From positions 1 through 54,682 of the forward strand of contig DCHT01000030.1 of the NCBI GenBank assembly GCA_002314885.1: 54,682 nt of DNA, read 5' to 3'. The notes under the pieces are model-generated. The model worked only from the letters and a program-made list of their open reading frames with translations, did no database searches and was not told the origin of the DNA. The position numbers and the translations under genes are program-made. Positions 8,421 to 16,414 of the stretch are shown here, in pieces; the first letter of the stretch is position 1; the number at the start of each line of letters is the position of its first letter. Origin of the DNA: Bacteroidales bacterium UBA1745. GTDB lineage: Bacteria > Bacteroidota > Bacteroidia > Bacteroidales > UBA932.

Positions 8421-9761
8421 TTAAAGGTTCCTTACTGCCTCCTTGAACTGACGGCCCCTGTCTTCGTAGCTCTTGAAGAGATCGAAGCTGGCGCAGCAAG
8501 GGGAGAGGAGCACGACGTCGCCCGCTTCGGCAACCTCGCTGCACTTCTTCACGCACTCTGCTGCTGAGTAGGTGTCGTAGATGTTCTTCTTGCCCACGAT
8601 CTTCTCGAAGGCCTCGTGTATCTTCTCATTGTGCAGACCCATACATACGATGGTCTTCACCTTGGACTTCACGAGTTCGTTGAGCACGCTGTAGTCGTTG
8701 CCCTTGTCCTTGCCGCCCACGATCCACACGACAGGTCTGGTCTGGCACTCGAGGGCATACCAGGCTGCGTCCACGTTGGTGGCCTTGGAGTCGTTGATGT
8801 AGAGGACGTCCTTGATGGAAAGGACCTTCTCGAGACGATGCTCCACTGCCTGGAAGGTGGAAAGGCTGGTACGGATGGTGTCGTTGTCGATGTCCATCAC
8901 CTTGCCGGCGATGGCAGCGGCCATAGAGTTGTAGATGTTGTGCTTTCCGCCGAGGGCGAGTTCCTGGAGGAACATGTCGCACTCGTCCTCGCCGACCTTC
9001 ACGATCATCCTGTCGTCCTTGACGTAGGCGCCCTGAGGCACCTCAGTCTTTTGGGTGAACGGCAGTTTCTTTGCCTTGATGAGTATGTCGTCGAGGTTGC
9101 GTATGGTGATTTCGTCATCGGAGCAGAATATGAAGCAGTCGTCCTCCTTCATATTGCGGGTGATGCGGAATTTCGCCTTCACATAGTTCTCCATCTTGTG
9201 GTCGTAGCGGTCGAGGTGGTCTGGGGTGATGTTGGTGATGATTGCAATGTCGGCCTTGAAATCATACACATTGTCAAGCTGGAAGCTGCTGAGCTCGAGC
9301 ACATAGTAGTCGTGCTGCTCAGTAGCCACCTGATAGGCGTAGCTCTTGCCTATGTTGCCGCCGAGGCCCACGTTGAGGCCGGCGTTCTGGAAGAGGTAGT
9401 AGATCAGGGAAGTGGTCGTGGTCTTGCCGTTGCTGCCGGTGATGCACACCTTCTTGGCAGTGTCGTAGCGACCTGCGAACTCGATCTCCGAGATTATGTG
9501 TATGCCGTTGTCCTCGCACTTCTTGACCATAGGTGCGTCACAAGGGATGCCCGGGCTCTTGACGATCTCGTCCGCATTGAGGATGAGTTCCTCGCTGTGT
9601 CCGCCCATCTCGTAAGGAATTTCCCACTCCTCGAGCATCTGCACATATTTGTCGCCTATCTTTCCCATATCGGAAAGAAAGACGTCGAAGCCTTTTACTT
9701 TTGCGAGTACGGCTGATCCGACGCCGCTCTCGCCACCACCGAGTACTACAATTCTTGACAT
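8421..9761 (-). CDS. murD: UDP-MurNAc-L-Ala--D-glutamate ligase
   Basis: Adds D-Glu to UDP-MurNAc-L-Ala with ATP. 446 aa. The N-terminal domain starts RIVVLGGGESGVGSAVLA. The ATP loop is CITGSNGKTTTTSLIYYLF, with the central NITPDHLDRYDHKMENY motif, INDSKATNVDAAWYAL (UDP-MurNAc/ADP contact region) and a C-terminal LLSPCCASFDLFKSYEDRG, all typical of MurD. It lies 25 bases from both mraY and ftsW; these are the longest gaps in this part of the cluster, and I see no promoter in them. Confidence 0.97.
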   Translation of the reverse strand: MSRIVVLGGGESGVGSAVLAKVKGFDVFLSDMGKIGDKYVQMLEEWEIPYEMGGHSEELILNADEIVKSPGIPCDAPMVKKCEDNGIHIISEIEFAGRYDTAKKVCITGSNGKTTTTSLIYYLFQNAGLNVGLGGNIGKSYAYQVATEQHDYYVLELSSFQLDNVYDFKADIAIITNITPDHLDRYDHKMENYVKAKFRITRNMKEDDCFIFCSDDEITIRNLDDILIKAKKLPFTQKTEVPQGAYVKDDRMIVKVGEDECDMFLQELALGGKHNIYNSMAAAIAGKVMDIDNDTIRTSLSTFQAVEHRLEKVLSIKDVLYINDSKATNVDAAWYALECQTRPVVWIVGGKDKGNDYSVLNELVKSKVKTIVCMGLHNEKIHEAFEKIVGKKNIYDTYSAAECVKKCSEVAEAGDVVLLSPCCASFDLFKSYEDRGRQFKEAVRNL

Positions 9762-9786
9762 ATCTTTTATCGTGTTTTTCTGTTTG

Positions 9787-10986
9787 TTATCTGAGTTTCA
9801 AAAGTGCGAGTGTGGACACTGCCAGTATGATTCCGATGATCCAGAACCTGCCTGTGATCTTGGACTCCGGAAGGGCTCTGGCCGGCTTCTGGATGAGGGC
9901 CGGAATGCCTTCCTTCTGGAAGTGATGATGGAGAGGGGACATCCTGAAGATGCGCTTGCCCTCACCGGTTTTCTTCTTGGTGTACTTGAAGTAGAAGCGC
10001 TGCATCAGCACTGAGAGGGACTCCACGAGGAAGATGCCGCAGAGCACTGGAAGCAGGAGTTCCTTGCGGGTGAGCAGGGCGCCCACGCCTATGATGCCGC
10101 CGAGCGCGAGGCTGCCGGTGTCACCCATAAATACCTGTGCAGGATAGGTGTTGTACCACAGGAAGCCGATCAGCGCACCGACCAGTGCACCCATATAGAC
10201 TGCGACCTCGCCGCTGCCCGGAAGGAACATGATTCCGAGGTAGTCGGAAGTCATCACGCTGCTGGAAAGCCATCCGAACACTCCGAGCACCACGCCTACG
10301 ATGGCAGATGTACCTGCTGCGAGACCGTCGAGGCCGTCGGTGAGGTTGGTGCCGTTGGAGCAGGCGAGGATGATGAATATGATCACCAGCACGTAGAGCG
10401 CCCAGGTGCAGTACATACCGAACTGACCCTTGAACGGAATCAGCCAGGAATAGTCGAATTCGTGGGCCTTGACGAATGGGATCGTAGTCACGATCTCCTT
10501 GGTCTCACCAGGCCAGAAACTAGGTACGAAGCACATTGCCAGGGCGATGCCGAGGGCGAGGGAGAACTGGCCGATGAGCTTTGCCTTCTCGCTCAGGCCG
10601 TTCTTGTCGTGCTTGAAGACCTTGATGTAGTCGTCCGCGAAGCCCAGTCCGCCCAGCACGATGGTCGTGACGAGCAGGAGTATGGTGTAGATGTTCGTGA
10701 GGTCACAGAACAGCAGGGCTCCGGAGAGTATGGATATGATTATGATGATACCACCCATTGTCGGGGTGCCGGCCTTCTGCATCTGTCCCTCGAGTCCGAG
10801 GTCGCGTATGGTTTCGCCTATCTGCTTGCGCTGCAGCCAGGCGATGATCTTCTTTCCTGCGAAGAGGGCAACCAGCAGGGAGACGATGCTCGCGAGCATC
10901 ACCCTGAAGGAGATGTAGGACATCAGTCCGTGTCCCGGTATGTTCCAACCAAGATGGTTGAAGAGGTCGAAAAGGTGGTATAGCAT
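9787..10986 (-). CDS. mraY: Phospho-MurNAc-pentapeptide translocase MraY
   Basis: Integral membrane enzyme that joins phospho-MurNAc-pentapeptide to undecaprenyl phosphate, giving lipid I. 399 aa, about ten membrane helices. Conserved motifs are KAGTPTMGGIIII near residues 71-83, LGFADDYIKVFKHDKNGLS with the catalytic Asp pair, NLTDGLDGLAAG and, near the C-terminus, MSPLHHHFQKEG. It lies between murE (three bases) and murD. Confidence 0.97.
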   Translation of the reverse strand: MLYHLFDLFNHLGWNIPGHGLMSYISFRVMLASIVSLLVALFAGKKIIAWLQRKQIGETIRDLGLEGQMQKAGTPTMGGIIIIISILSGALLFCDLTNIYTILLLVTTIVLGGLGFADDYIKVFKHDKNGLSEKAKLIGQFSLALGIALAMCFVPSFWPGETKEIVTTIPFVKAHEFDYSWLIPFKGQFGMYCTWALYVLVIIFIILACSNGTNLTDGLDGLAAGTSAIVGVVLGVFGWLSSSVMTSDYLGIMFLPGSGEVAVYMGALVGALIGFLWYNTYPAQVFMGDTGSLALGGIIGVGALLTRKELLLPVLCGIFLVESLSVLMQRFYFKYTKKKTGEGKRIFRMSPLHHHFQKEGIPALIQKPARALPESKITGRFWIIGIILAVSTLALLKLR

Positions 10987-10989
10987 AGT

Positions 10990-12402
10990 TTAGTCGTTTT
11001 CTTTCATTTCCTCGAAGATGGCCCTGACGATTTCCTTCTCGTCGAAGTGGCGCTTCTCGGTACCTATTATCTGATATGTTTCGTGTCCCTTGCCGGCAAG
11101 CAGGATGGTTGCGCCCCTCTTTGAGGTGGTGATGGCCATTCTGATTGCTTCCTCGCGGTCCTCGATGCAGATGGCCTTTGCGCGGCCCTGCCTGTCGAGG
11201 CCGGTCTTGATCTCCGCGATGATGTCGTGGGTGTTCTCGGTACGGCTGTTGTCGGAGGTGATGACCAGGCGGTCAGCCAGTTTCTGGGCCACTGCGGCCA
11301 TTTCCGGACGCTTGGTGCGGTCACGGTCGCCGCCGCAGCCGAAGAGGCATACGAGTTCGCGCTCAGGTGCGATGTTGCGCAGGGTAGTGAGCACGTTCTC
11401 GAGTGCGTCAGGGGTGTGGGCGTAGTCGATGATGACCGACTTGTCCTCCGGCCCCTTGTAGTTCTCGAGCCTGCCTGGAGCTGATTCGAGGGAACTTACA
11501 GCCACCAATGCATCCATAGGGTCAGTGCCGAGCACTACGGCAGTGGTGTATATCGCGAGTATGTTATATGCGTTGTGCAGGCCTATGAGCTTCACCCAGC
11601 TCTCGGTGCCGTCGATGTTCAGGAGCATTCCGTCGAAGCCCTGTTCCATCACCTTGCACCTGTGGTCCGCGATGCTGCGGCAGGAGTAGGTCACGACCTG
11701 AGCCTTGGTGTTCTGGACCATTACCATACCGTTCTTGTCGTCGACATTCGTGATGGCGACCGCAGTGGCAGGGAGTGTGTCGAAGAACAGTTTCTTGCAG
11801 CGCAGGTACTCCGCGAAGGTCTTGTGGTAGTCCAGGTGATCGTGGGTGAGGTTGGAGAATATGCCGACCTTGAAGAGGAGTCCGGCGACTCTTTCCTGCT
11901 CCACGCCTATGGAGCTGACCTCCATAAAGCAGTACTTGCAGCCCTCCTCGACCATCTGGGCGAGCAGGGAGTTGATGGTGATAGGGTCGGAAGTGGTGTT
12001 CACTGCCTCCTGTCCGCGGTCGCCTACATAGTTGGCGATGGTGGAGAGCAGACCGCACTTGTAGCCCAGCCTGGTGAAGAGCCTGTAGAGCAGGGTCACG
12101 GTAGTGGTCTTGCCGTTGGTGCCGGTGATTCCCACGAGTTCCAGCTTCCTGGAAGGGTTGCCATAGAAGTTGGATGCGCAGACGGCGAGGGCGTGCCTGT
12201 CAGCCGACACAACGGCTGCGGCACCCTTGGCGAGGGCGGCGTCGATGAAGTCGTGTCCATCGACTGCGAAGCCCTTGACTGCGAGGAACAGCGAGCCCTC
12301 GGCTACCTTGCGGGAGTCGTTGGTGATGGCCTTTATCTCGGTATCCGCCGTTCCGTTGAGGATGATGGCGCCGCTGTTTTCTATGATGTCCCTGAGTTTC
12401 AT
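10990..12402 (-). CDS. murE: UDP-MurNAc-tripeptide ligase MurE
   Basis: Adds the third stem amino acid (meso-diaminopimelate in most Bacteroidota) to UDP-MurNAc-dipeptide. 470 aa. The UDP-binding N-domain includes TNDSRKVAEGSLFLAVKG, the ATP loop GITGTNGKTTTVTLL (residues 91-105) and the VIIDYAHTPDALENVL motif. Two deviations stand out: the family's MEVSSH reads MEVSSI at about residues 160-165, and the diaminopimelate-recognition DNPR reads DNSR (384-387), with Arg kept. The N-domain is slightly short before the ATP loop. It is two bases from ftsI. Substrate preference is inferred, not proven. Confidence 0.94.
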   Translation of the reverse strand: MKLRDIIENSGAIILNGTADTEIKAITNDSRKVAEGSLFLAVKGFAVDGHDFIDAALAKGAAAVVSADRHALAVCASNFYGNPSRKLELVGITGTNGKTTTVTLLYRLFTRLGYKCGLLSTIANYVGDRGQEAVNTTSDPITINSLLAQMVEEGCKYCFMEVSSIGVEQERVAGLLFKVGIFSNLTHDHLDYHKTFAEYLRCKKLFFDTLPATAVAITNVDDKNGMVMVQNTKAQVVTYSCRSIADHRCKVMEQGFDGMLLNIDGTESWVKLIGLHNAYNILAIYTTAVVLGTDPMDALVAVSSLESAPGRLENYKGPEDKSVIIDYAHTPDALENVLTTLRNIAPERELVCLFGCGGDRDRTKRPEMAAVAQKLADRLVITSDNSRTENTHDIIAEIKTGLDRQGRAKAICIEDREEAIRMAITTSKRGATILLAGKGHETYQIIGTEKRHFDEKEIVRAIFEEMKEND

Positions 12403-12404
12403 TC

Positions 12405-14510
12405 CTATCTTAGTTTAATGACCACGGTTGCGCCTTTCTTCGCCTCGGAGTATGCCCCCGGACTCTGTGAGACTACCTGTCCGTGTCCTTCATATATGCA
12501 TTTGTATCCGCAGCTCTCGATGGAGTAAACTGCGTCTGAGAGGCCGAGTCCGACTACGTCCGGAACCTTGCCGTCATTGTTCTTGCCTGTGATGAGCTTC
12601 CTTTCGCCGGCCTTCGCCAGCTTTGTGTTCTGCTCGATTGCCTCGCCCCACTGCGGATTCATGCAGTAGAGCTGGTCGGCGATCTCCCTGACTGCGCTGG
12701 CGCACCTGGAGCCCTCGAGGTTGTCGCCGCAGATGTCGGTGTAGAACACAGTCACCACGGTGTACTTCGGTGCCTCAGCCGGGAAGAATCCCGCGAAGGT
12801 GCCCTGGATTACCCTCCTGCCGGAGCCTCCGAAGCCGGTCTTGCCGGTCGCAGGATCCTTGAAGGTCTGGAAGGCGGTACCGGTCTTGCCGGCCACGTGG
12901 CATTTGGCGCCACGGAACCTCCAGTAGCCTGTTCCGTGCTCCTCCTGGGTGATCTTCAGCAGGGCCACGGTGAGGGAATCGACGGTGGATTTCTTGCAGA
13001 CGGAGGAGTTGAGCACTGTAGGGCTGAACTTCTTCTCGGTCCTGCCGTTCCTCTCGTAGGCCTCGATCATATATGGCTTCATCTCCTTTCCGCCGTTCGC
13101 GATGGAATTGTAGAAAGTCAATATATGTATAGGTGTCGTGGCCATATCGTAGCCCATAGCGACCATAGGCAGGGTCAGTGCCTCACCCGAGGTGCGCGGA
13201 TCCTTGACATTGCATTTGGCCAGGCCGTTGATGTCGAAGTCGAAGTCGTCGAACAGGTGGTAACTGTTGAGGAGGTCGAGATATTTGCCCGTCTCGCGCT
13301 CGCTCTTGCCGAAGCATTCGCCGCCCAGATATCTGAACACGTGGTTGGAAGATATCTTCAGACCCTCGTCCACTGGGATGTAGCCGCTAGGGTAGTCGGC
13401 CTTGGTCACGTGATGGTCCTGAGGGGTCCTCGTACCTTTATATGTATAGTATCCGTCCATACAAGGTATGGAGTCGTGGAGGTCGATCTTACCTTCGTCG
13501 AGGGCTGCCATAAGAGTGGCGGTCTTGAATACGGATCCAGGGTTCTGTGCAGTGGTCACGGCGTAGTTGTAGGTCTCTCCGAGGTTTCCGTTGCTGTCCT
13601 TCTTGAGGTTGACCATAGCCCTGATGGCGCCGGTCTCCACATCCATCACAAGGCAGCAGCCTCCTATCATATGCTCGTTCTGGCTCAGCACGTTCCTGAG
13701 AGCCTTGTCGGAGATGTCCTGGATGTCGATGTCGATGGTCGTCCTCACGTCGAGGCCGTCCTGAGCCTTCTTGCTCATCCAGTTGTTGCCCGGCACATAC
13801 ATACCCCTGACGTCGGTGCGTTTCTTGTGCTGGTGGCCTTCCTTGCCGTGGAGCACGTCGTTGCACTTCTCCTCGATGCCGGTGATGTGCTGGGACTCCT
13901 GGTTGTTGCGCACCACGCCGATGGCCCTCCTTCCGAGGGAACCGTAAGGATAGATGCGGGTCTCCTCAGTCTCGACGGTAATGCCGCCCTTGAAAGGCCC
14001 TTCGCGGAAGAGAGGCAGGGCGTTCACCTGCTGGAGGGTCTGGTAGTCGATGAGGCCGCCTATCCTCAGATATGAGCGGTTGTTGTTCCTGTTGTGGATG
14101 ATCTTGCGGTTCCAGTCCTCAGCGCTGCCGCCATAGATCTCGGCGAGGCCTGCAGAGAGCTCGGCTGCCTTCTGGCGCCATTCGTTCTCCTTGATTCGTC
14201 CGTTCTCGAGGTCGCTTTCGAACTCCGCCTTCCTGACGGTGCAGTCCATACAAACCCTGTACATAGACACGGAGGAGGCAAGGAGCCTGCCCTTGCAGTC
14301 GTAGATCGCGCCCCTGACAGGGTAGAGGGTATCCACCTTGTGGCTTGTGCCGAAGAAGGTTTCTTCCAGTTCGGTAGGCTTCCAGAACAGCTGGAGGTAG
14401 ATTATCTGACCGACGATTCCGATGCCGGCCACCAGGAACAACAGGTGTACTACTGTGAGCAACCTGCTGGTTCTGTTGCCCTTGCGGGCTTTTTTCATTG
14501 TGTCGGCCAT
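12405..14510 (-). CDS. ftsI: Septal class B PBP (transpeptidase) with PASTA domain
   Basis: Peptidoglycan transpeptidase of the divisome, inner membrane with a periplasmic catalytic domain. 701 aa. A short basic N-terminus is followed by one membrane helix (about 17-41) and a dimerisation region with RGAIYDCKGRLLA (66-78). The transpeptidase has SVFK at 326-329 (nucleophile Ser326), SSN at 387-389 and KTG at 542-544. A single PASTA domain ends the protein (about 640-701). PASTA on FtsI is usual in Bacteroidota and absent from E. coli FtsI. It lies one base after ftsL and two before murE. A partial AAGGA Shine-Dalgarno lies upstream. Confidence 0.96.
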   Translation of the reverse strand: MADTMKKARKGNRTSRLLTVVHLLFLVAGIGIVGQIIYLQLFWKPTELEETFFGTSHKVDTLYPVRGAIYDCKGRLLASSVSMYRVCMDCTVRKAEFESDLENGRIKENEWRQKAAELSAGLAEIYGGSAEDWNRKIIHNRNNNRSYLRIGGLIDYQTLQQVNALPLFREGPFKGGITVETEETRIYPYGSLGRRAIGVVRNNQESQHITGIEEKCNDVLHGKEGHQHKKRTDVRGMYVPGNNWMSKKAQDGLDVRTTIDIDIQDISDKALRNVLSQNEHMIGGCCLVMDVETGAIRAMVNLKKDSNGNLGETYNYAVTTAQNPGSVFKTATLMAALDEGKIDLHDSIPCMDGYYTYKGTRTPQDHHVTKADYPSGYIPVDEGLKISSNHVFRYLGGECFGKSERETGKYLDLLNSYHLFDDFDFDINGLAKCNVKDPRTSGEALTLPMVAMGYDMATTPIHILTFYNSIANGGKEMKPYMIEAYERNGRTEKKFSPTVLNSSVCKKSTVDSLTVALLKITQEEHGTGYWRFRGAKCHVAGKTGTAFQTFKDPATGKTGFGGSGRRVIQGTFAGFFPAEAPKYTVVTVFYTDICGDNLEGSRCASAVREIADQLYCMNPQWGEAIEQNTKLAKAGERKLITGKNNDGKVPDVVGLGLSDAVYSIESCGYKCIYEGHGQVVSQSPGAYSEAKKGATVVIKLR

Positions 14511-14511
14511 C

Positions 14512-14844
14512 TTACTTCCTTATCATTGTGGCAGGCTTCGTCGGCTTGCCTATATTAACATTGTTTTCCTTGAGCAGGTCTTCCACCGTGCTCATTTTTC
14601 CGAGACTTACCAGTTCGACCGAAGTCTGCTGGTGCTTCCACTGAGTCTCCGTCAGTGCGTGCCTCATCCTTTCCCTGTTCACCTGCACGTTCTCGACGAT
14701 GCATCTGGAGAAGAGTATGCACATCACGGCAACTGCCACGACCACGATGTGCGCGAGGTACTTGTCAAACTTGAGCCTCAGCAGCAGCTCTCCCTGAGCG
14801 ATGTCTTTGAAGCCCTGCAGGAGCTTCTTTGCTTTGATTGCCAT
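14512..14844 (-). CDS. ftsL: FtsL-like small divisome protein
   Basis: 110 aa with one membrane helix (about residues 30-47) after a basic cytoplasmic segment, then a periplasmic coiled-coil-prone stretch rich in Glu, Gln and Lys. FtsL sequences are poorly conserved. The call rests on this topology and on the position between rsmH and ftsI, where Bacteroidota carry the FtsL-like family. The expected role is to bridge FtsQ and FtsB to FtsWI and activate septal synthesis. Spacing is four bases from rsmH and one from ftsI. Confidence 0.8.
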   Translation of the reverse strand: MAIKAKKLLQGFKDIAQGELLLRLKFDKYLAHIVVVAVAVMCILFSRCIVENVQVNRERMRHALTETQWKHQQTSVELVSLGKMSTVEDLLKENNVNIGKPTKPATMIRK

Positions 14845-14848
14845 AGCG

Positions 14849-15757
14849 TCAGATTTTTACTGCGACCCGGAGCTTTGCGCTCCTGGCTCTTGTGTTGCCT
14901 GCGATTTCTTCCTCCCGTGGCAGGATCGGTTTTCTGTTCACCGCTTCGAGCGGCGCGGACACTCGTCCGTAAATGTCTTTTTCGAGTCTTCCCTCGACGT
15001 TTCCGCACTTGATGAAGTTCTTCACCATCCTGTCCTCGAGGGAGTGGTAGGTGATGACCACCAGCCTGCCTCCCGGCTTGAGGGACTTCGCGGCGCCTTC
15101 GAGGAACTTCTCGAGGGAGCGCATCTCCTGGTTGACTTCGATCCTCAGGGCCTGGAAGACCTTTGCGAGGACCTTGTGCTCGGCGAACTTCGGCAGCATC
15201 CTCTCGATGGCCTTGGTGAGTTCCCCGGTGGTCTGGATCGGTGCCGTCTCGCGAGCCCTGACTATCAGCTGGGCCATCTTGCGGCTGCCTTCGACCTCTC
15301 CGTAGATCCTCAGGACCCTTTCCAGCTCCTCTTCCGGATAAGTGTTCACCAGGTCGGCGGCGGTCGTGCGCGCCTGGGTGTTCATCCTCATATCCAGCGG
15401 AGCGTCGAAGCGGAACGAGAAGCCTCGCTCGGCGGTGTCGAACTGGTGGGATGAGACTCCGAGGTCGGCCAGCACTCCGTCAATGCCCTCCGGATAGCCC
15501 TGCTCCAGCACGTAATTGTGTATGAAGCGGAAATTATTGTGGATGAGAACAAGCCGGGAATCGTCCGGCTTGTTCAACAGCGCGTCACTGTCCCTATCGA
15601 ACGAAAGAAGCCTGCCCGCATTAGTTAAGCGTGAAAGTATTTCGCGGGAATGGCCACCTCCGCCGAATGTGGCGTCGGCATAAATGCCTGATGCAGCATC
15701 ACCGATAAGGGCAGTGACGCTTTCATCCAACAATACTGGTATATGATATTCTGACAT
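14849..15757 (-). CDS. rsmH: 16S rRNA m4C1402 N4-methyltransferase
   Basis: SAM-dependent methyltransferase (formerly MraW) acting on C1402 in the ribosomal P site. 302 aa. It starts MSEYHIPVLLDESVTALI. The SAM-binding motif is YADATFGGGGHSREIL. Other family motifs are DGVLADLGVSSHQFDTAERGF, LDMRMN, ALRIEVNQEM and VITYHSLEDRMVKNF. It is the second gene of the cluster, 11 bases after mraZ, and has a strong AGGAGG ribosome-binding site, rare in this phylum. Confidence 0.97.
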   Translation of the reverse strand: MSEYHIPVLLDESVTALIGDAASGIYADATFGGGGHSREILSRLTNAGRLLSFDRDSDALLNKPDDSRLVLIHNNFRFIHNYVLEQGYPEGIDGVLADLGVSSHQFDTAERGFSFRFDAPLDMRMNTQARTTAADLVNTYPEEELERVLRIYGEVEGSRKMAQLIVRARETAPIQTTGELTKAIERMLPKFAEHKVLAKVFQALRIEVNQEMRSLEKFLEGAAKSLKPGGRLVVITYHSLEDRMVKNFIKCGNVEGRLEKDIYGRVSAPLEAVNRKPILPREEEIAGNTRARSAKLRVAVKI

Positions 15758-15764
15758 ACCGGCC

Positions 15765-15770
15765 CCTCCT
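15765..15770 (-). promoter_or_regulatory. Strong Shine-Dalgarno site of rsmH
   Basis: The minus strand reads TAGGAGGGGCCGGTATG: AGGAGG overlaps the mraZ stop codon TAG and sits seven bases from the rsmH ATG. This is the same stop-overlap arrangement and spacing as at ftsZ. Confidence 0.78.
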
Positions 15771-16221
15771 ATCTGAGATCAGACAGTAAACCGGCAAGAG
15801 AGATGTATTCTTCGTTAGAAATTCCACTGGACTCGAAATTATCCTTAGCCCAGATTTCGATTTTGTGGTCGCAGCCACTGAAGACGACTTCCTTCGTAAC
15901 GCCGATGGATTCCAGGAGTTTCTTCGGGATGCTTATCCTGCCGAGCTTGCCATCAGGCTCCACCACGGCACGGTTGCGCATATACTCCCTCCAGAACTCA
16001 GCGTGATCTCTGTTGAAGAAGTTGAGCTTCGCTTTGGTCTCTTCCGACTGCCTCTCCCACTCAGAGTAAGTGTACATTTCGAGGCACGGTGCGAAGATGT
16101 CCTTCTTGAGGACGAACATCATCGGCTCATCGGCAGGCATACGACCTTTGAGGGCGGCAGGAAAGACCACTCTTCCCTTGTCGTCCACTTTCGCGGTGTA
16201 TTCTCCGATAAACTTGACCAT
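15769..16221 (-). CDS. mraZ: Transcriptional regulator MraZ
   Basis: DNA-binding protein of the AbrB/SpoVT swapped-hairpin type that controls the dcw operon from its own promoter. 150 aa from the ATG at 16219-16221, giving MVKFIGEYTAKVDDKGRVVF, which matches the family start. A TTG further upstream (16248) would add nine unrelated residues, so I reject it. Two MraZ repeats are visible: GEYTAKVDDKGRVVFPAALK near the start and AVVEPDGKLGRISIPKKLLE near residues 86-105, each with the DxKGR/DGKGR-type loop. It is first in the cluster. Four TGGAA repeats upstream are its probable operator. Confidence 0.95.
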   Translation of the reverse strand: MVKFIGEYTAKVDDKGRVVFPAALKGRMPADEPMMFVLKKDIFAPCLEMYTYSEWERQSEETKAKLNFFNRDHAEFWREYMRNRAVVEPDGKLGRISIPKKLLESIGVTKEVVFSGCDHKIEIWAKDNFESSGISNEEYISLAGLLSDLR

Positions 16222-16284
16222 ACTTTTAATTCTACTTATGACCGCCAATCACAGGGATCGCCGGCCTTCTTTCACGCTTGGTTG

Positions 16285-16319
16285 CAAAAGTAGAAATAAA
16301 TTTTCCATTTTCTTCCAAA
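16285..16319 (-). promoter_or_regulatory. Promoter of mraZ and the dcw cluster
   Basis: The minus strand carries TACTTTTG (16292 to 16285), a match to TAnnTTTG, and a TTTG at 16319-16316 as the candidate -33 element with a 23-base spacer, slightly long. Transcription would start near 16279, leaving a leader of about 58 bases. The TGGAA repeats overlap the -33 region. Confidence 0.6.
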
Positions 16320-16337
16320 TTTTTCCAAAAATTTCCA
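16303..16337 (-). repeat. Four TGGAA direct repeats, 10-bp period (putative MraZ operator)
   Basis: On the minus strand TGGAA occurs at 16337-16333, 16327-16323, 16317-16313 and 16307-16303, exactly ten bases apart, with AT-rich five-base spacers. E. coli MraZ binds TGGGN direct repeats with five-base spacers, the same period. The location just upstream of mraZ and over the -33 region supports an autoregulatory operator with a changed core. Binding is inferred. Confidence 0.65.
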
Positions 16338-16357
16338 CAAAAATATTTTCGGGGCGC

Positions 16358-16394
16358 AAAAAGAAAACGCCCCCGTCATTGGACGAAGGCGTTT
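16358..16394 (-). terminator. Intrinsic terminator after the M23 peptidase gene
   Basis: On the minus strand AAACGCC (16394-16388) pairs with GGCGTTT (16371-16365), with an inner CGTC/GACG stem, followed by the T-rich run TTTTCTTTTT. It lies 21 bases after the peptidase stop codon and separates that transcript from the dcw promoter. Confidence 0.75.
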
Positions 16395-16414
16395 ACATAT
16401 ATGGTATGCGACTG

